From: Lactobacillus delbrueckii
Lineage (GTDB): Bacteria > Bacillota > Bacilli > Lactobacillales > Lactobacillaceae
Length of the DNA: 7,710 nt
Direction: 5' to 3'
Assembly (NCBI GenBank): GCA_004556255.1
Contig: SFHY01000058.1
Coordinates: 1 to 7,710 of the forward strand
Part shown: in pieces, positions 6,601-7,710 of the stretch
Layout of the letters: the number at the start of each line of letters is the position of its first letter
Position numbering within the stretch: position 1 is the first letter of the stretch
The notes under the pieces: model-generated
The model's database searches: none
Told to the model about the DNA's origin: nothing
The model's input: the letters and a program-made list of their open reading frames with translations, nothing else
Made by a program: the position numbers and the translations under genes

Positions 6601-6664
6601 TCTGGAAACGACCGGCGATTACGCTGCCGCCAGCGGCATCGACTTCTACCGGCCACTTAAATAA
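3659..6664 (+). CDS. Glycoside hydrolase family 31 protein with Fn3-like and F5/8 type C (CBM32-like) domains; active site atypical
   Basis: A 1001-residue multidomain protein. Rough layout: N-terminal GH31 beta-sandwich (1-235, with YYYGGGVQNGHFSHKGEKI and PFFWTNAGFAEL), TIM barrel (240-530), C-terminal beta domains (535-770, with FMLGDQLLVAPI, PLWQLPVFVRGGSIF and the YPQGDATISTYSDND strand), a fibronectin-III-like domain (776-858) and an F5/8 type C domain (862-1000, with LLDRRMATDWQS). It best resembles the GH31 branch that includes bacterial alpha-N-acetylgalactosaminidases. GH31 enzymes normally cleave alpha-glycosides by a retaining mechanism. The acid/base-like Asp410 (FGDVSGDW) is present, but the LPND-type, nucleophile and SDMDG/GTDIGG-type motifs read IIPNYES, an unclear EFAAIDDPSSD segment, and IGAAAGG. 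Catalysis is therefore in doubt. There is no signal peptide or anchor, so it should be cytoplasmic. The ATG has AAAGGA 8 nt upstream. The frame is intact and codons are C/G-ending. It converges on the permease operon and shares its terminator. Confidence 0.9.
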   Translation: MTADLQNSRHQLGRLVGVNKRENYYELHYATGEIARVYLIANGIFRYWLDPSQEFAETDDMLVKGIEPDPQCFARATAHATSDMFIITTGSCKLIFQQKTGSFSIFDESVHRPRMVQASALELSGKHSIEILKQGQNEYYYGGGVQNGHFSHKGEKITIKTDGITGADGVLAAVPFFWTNAGFAELRNTTATGHYDFGRQNSQLTILSHRTPVFDSYYIIGNSPQELLSSFYYLTGKPFMLPSYALSFGHLGNFLDGSWQEADGKGHEAVRFEDNRYYSRKTENSGRLPSLNGEKDYQFSAQAMLDRYQRWGFPLSWIIPNYESQTAAKPDDFAAFASYAQSHNCHPGFWSEKGQPLAHHSEFAAIDDPSSDLTAVNSDLTKENPKAKPLTLVRDSLLPYQSQAALAFGDVSGDWSSIKTQISTLLGAGLSGLPFIGAAAGGKYGQENAQVAVRDLEWKTFTPLFFAIDDQSPLSKTPFAFNNKVSRIMKAYLGLREQLKPYLYALSRQAQDGLPLVRPLLMAFPHEQVGYGRDFADEFMLGDQLLVAPIVNGKSDNQGMSVRDRIYLPDKQTVWIDLFTGDRLMGGRVYNWRKYPLWQLPVFVRGGSIFDLGSRRFVLYPQGDATISTYSDNDQSDYKHNSAQTVIRTHVADSKLRVIIEPTTGYYPNMAIKEQTFLYIYCDQHPDEIQLRAGDEEVITLTEYGTPETLQRAKEGFYYDNKFCWPEGFKDLGATPRPALIIKLQERDIKQEKLEILVNNFRFANEQLVHQITDAALPLPGKVEVDRDKISAHSLTVKWAQRTPSVQIELNGLLYTGISGNIFTFTDLAANTGYRLRLRYEAGYKVSEWSDLLQVKTKRDPRDFIISNVKVTASQESASGHQLKNLLDRRMATDWQSAGKPSADQPLTLTFSFPGQTELNKLIYVPRASSRDGRPLRMRVEISTDGENFTSYGADYQFNSDCKNKVIGLRGVSAKAVRLSILETTGDYAAASGIDFYRPLK

Positions 6665-6691
6665 GCCGTAATTTTTGATATTTTTAGACAA

Positions 6692-6733
6692 AAAAACAGT
6701 GGAAAGCTTCGTAAGGAAGCTTCCACTGTTTTT
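6692..6733. terminator. Bidirectional rho-independent terminator between the GH31 gene and the permease operon
   Basis: A stem of 13 + 5 bp (6692-6704/6721-6733 and 6706-6710/6716-6720) with one bulged A (6705) and loop GTAAG. A5 on the left arm and T5 on the right arm give U-tracts in both directions. It lies 27 nt after the GH31 stop, and about 80 nt beyond the permease stop on the other strand. Confidence 0.9.
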
Positions 6734-6741
6734 CTTTAATC

Positions 6742-6777
6742 GAATCCGAGATATTCTCAGATTCTTTTCGCTGAGAA
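6742..6777. repeat. Two overlapping, mutually exclusive hairpins in the permease 3' region
   Basis: GAATCCGAG (6742-6750) pairs with CTCAGATTC (6756-6764) around a 5-nt loop with one C-A mismatch. TTCTCAG (6754-6760) pairs perfectly with CTGAGAA (6771-6777) around a 10-nt loop. The shared segment 6756-6760 can join only one at a time. On the minus strand this is the 3' untranslated part of the permease mRNA, ahead of the main terminator. It may be a 3'-end stabilising or processing structure, or chance. Confidence 0.35.
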
Positions 6778-6814
6778 GGCAAGGATTGAATGAAATGTTG
6801 TTTGGGTTTGTGTG

Positions 6815-7672
6815 TTAACCCTTGTCAGCACCTGCAGTAATCCCACTGACGTAGAACTTCTGCATGATGATGAAGAGGATCGTGATTGGGATAGCGATGA
6901 TGACACAGCCGGCCACGAATTGGGCGAAGTAGGTCGTCGCGCTCCCCTTTGAAGAAGAAAGCATGTTGTACAGACCATACGCGATCGTGTAGGTCTTTGG
7001 GTCACCTGAAGTTGAGAGGATGATCCCGGAGAAGATGAAGTCTACCCATGGTGCCATGAAAGTCGTTAAAGCTGTGTAGACGATCATTGGCTTGGAGAGT
7101 GGCAGGCCGATCTTAGTGAAGACCTGCCATTTGGTTGCCCCATCCAGTTCAGCTGCTTCATCCAGTGACCGCGGGATAGTGTCGAAGAAACCCTTGGCAA
7201 CGTAGAAGCCAAGGCCGGCACCACCGACGTAGACCAGGATCAAGCCGCCCAGGTTCAGCATGTTCAGCCCCTTCAAGATGTAGTAAAGGGCGATCATGGA
7301 CATGAAACCAGGGAACATGCCCAAAACCAGGGCAATCTGCAGGAATGGCTTGCGGAATCTGAAGCGTAAGCGGGACAGGACGTAAGCAACCGAGATTTGG
7401 AAGAAGGTTGACAGAGTGGCGGAAATGATGGCCACGATCAAAGTGTTGATAATCCAGTGCAGGTATGGGAACTGGGAGTTGGTAAAGATCCCGATGTAGT
7501 TCTGGAAGGTCCATTTTTCAGGGAAGAAAGTTGAGATAAAGCCAGTGTCATTGTATGAGAAGCTGGCCAAAACGATCCAGAGGATGGGGATCAGCCACAA
7601 AATTGCTAAAATCGTCAGCAATAAATATCTGAAGAAAAGGGATACTTTTCTCTGGTTAGAGTAAGACTTCAA
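6815..7672 (-). CDS. Carbohydrate ABC transporter permease, MalG/MdxG family
   Basis: Integral membrane subunit of an ABC importer, most like maltose/maltodextrin permeases. It would pair with a MalF-type permease, a lipid-anchored binding protein and a MalK/MsmX-type ATPase. The 285 residues show six hydrophobic segments (about 12-37, 72-97, 111-133, 140-157, 195-218, 250-271). The EAA loop that docks on the ATPase is at 171-191 (EAAELDGATKWQVFTKIGLP). The C terminus GITAGADKG is typical of MalG. The start is TTG at 7672: AAGGAGGG (7679-7686) lies 6 nt upstream, and there is no nearer ATG. The previous gene's stop is only 2 nt before it, indicating an operon read leftwards with translational coupling. 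A maltodextrin substrate is inferred from family resemblance only; other alpha-glucosides or amino sugars are possible. Confidence 0.93.
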   Translation of the reverse strand: MKSYSNQRKVSLFFRYLLLTILAILWLIPILWIVLASFSYNDTGFISTFFPEKWTFQNYIGIFTNSQFPYLHWIINTLIVAIISATLSTFFQISVAYVLSRLRFRFRKPFLQIALVLGMFPGFMSMIALYYILKGLNMLNLGGLILVYVGGAGLGFYVAKGFFDTIPRSLDEAAELDGATKWQVFTKIGLPLSKPMIVYTALTTFMAPWVDFIFSGIILSTSGDPKTYTIAYGLYNMLSSSKGSATTYFAQFVAGCVIIAIPITILFIIMQKFYVSGITAGADKG

Positions 7673-7674
7673 TT

Positions 7675-7710
7675 TTATCCCTCCTTAAACGCAGTTGTGT
7701 GACGGTAAGC
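7675..7710 (-). CDS. Probable MalF-type sugar ABC permease, last 11 codons (5' part outside window)
   Basis: The minus strand from the right edge reads AYRHTTAFKEG followed by TAA (7677-7675). The T-x-AFKE-type tail is common at the C terminus of MalF/MdxF permeases, and MalF genes normally lie directly upstream of malG. The stop falls between the AAGGAGGG ribosome binding site and the TTG of the next gene, so the site overlaps the end of this coding region. Another minus-strand frame ends in a TAA at 7688-7686, but the AFKEG frame fits the family better. Only eleven codons are visible, so the call rests mainly on context. Confidence 0.55.
   Translation of the reverse strand, partial: AYRHTTAFKEG
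7679..7686 (-). promoter_or_regulatory. Strong ribosome binding site supporting the TTG start of the MalG-type gene
   Basis: AAGGAGGG on the minus strand, 6 nt before TTG at 7672-7670. It is the best Shine-Dalgarno in the window and compensates for a weak start codon. It lies inside the last codons of the preceding permease frame. Confidence 0.85.

Noticed and set aside
7158..7514. Minus-strand open frame inside the MalG-type gene
   Set aside because: It is an alternate frame of the permease, with no start signal and no recognisable features.

Overview
The window looks like chromosomal DNA of a lactobacillus of the Lactobacillus delbrueckii group. The main reason is the nucleoside 2-deoxyribosyltransferase at 1129-1602: its 157 residues match, as far as I can recall the sequence, the structurally characterised L. 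leichmannii (= L. delbrueckii) enzyme almost residue for residue. Supporting signs are strong G/C preference at third codon positions in most genes, low-GC Gram-positive style AAGGAGG ribosome binding sites, GTG and TTG starts, and a PTS component.

Layout. (1) 1-479, +: the 3' part of a BcrA-type ABC transporter ATPase gene, cut by the left edge. (2) 476-955, -: a stand-alone galactitol/fructose-type PTS EIIA gene that overlaps the ABC gene tail-to-tail by 4 nt. (3) 1129-1602, +: ntd, divergent from the EIIA gene. (4) A bidirectional terminator at 1621-1660, then nagA (1674-2822, -), N-acetylglucosamine-6-phosphate deacetylase. (5) 2942-3466, -: an AT-rich gene for a 174-residue acidic protein I do not recognise, with its own terminator before nagA. 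(6) 3659-6664, +: a 1001-residue glycoside hydrolase family 31 (GH31) protein with C-terminal fibronectin-III-like and F5/8 type C (CBM32-like) domains. (7) A bidirectional terminator at 6692-6733, then a MalG-type sugar ABC permease (6815-7672, -), and at the right edge the last 11 codons of what is probably its MalF-type partner.

How the genes relate. Nearly every gene is its own transcription unit, in alternating divergent and convergent pairs; only the two permease genes at the right edge form a visible operon. The themes are carbohydrate and amino-sugar use (nagA, GH31, MalF/MalG permeases, EIIA) and nucleoside salvage (ntd). There is no mobile element, CRISPR array, tRNA or rRNA gene that I can see.

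The most interesting item is the GH31 protein. Its overall fold signatures resemble the GH31 branch that contains bacterial alpha-N-acetylgalactosaminidases, but the segments that should carry the catalytic nucleophile and two substrate-binding acidic residues are shortened or replaced. It is either a degenerate/non-catalytic GH31 or one with a reorganised active site. I found no clearly new multi-gene system.
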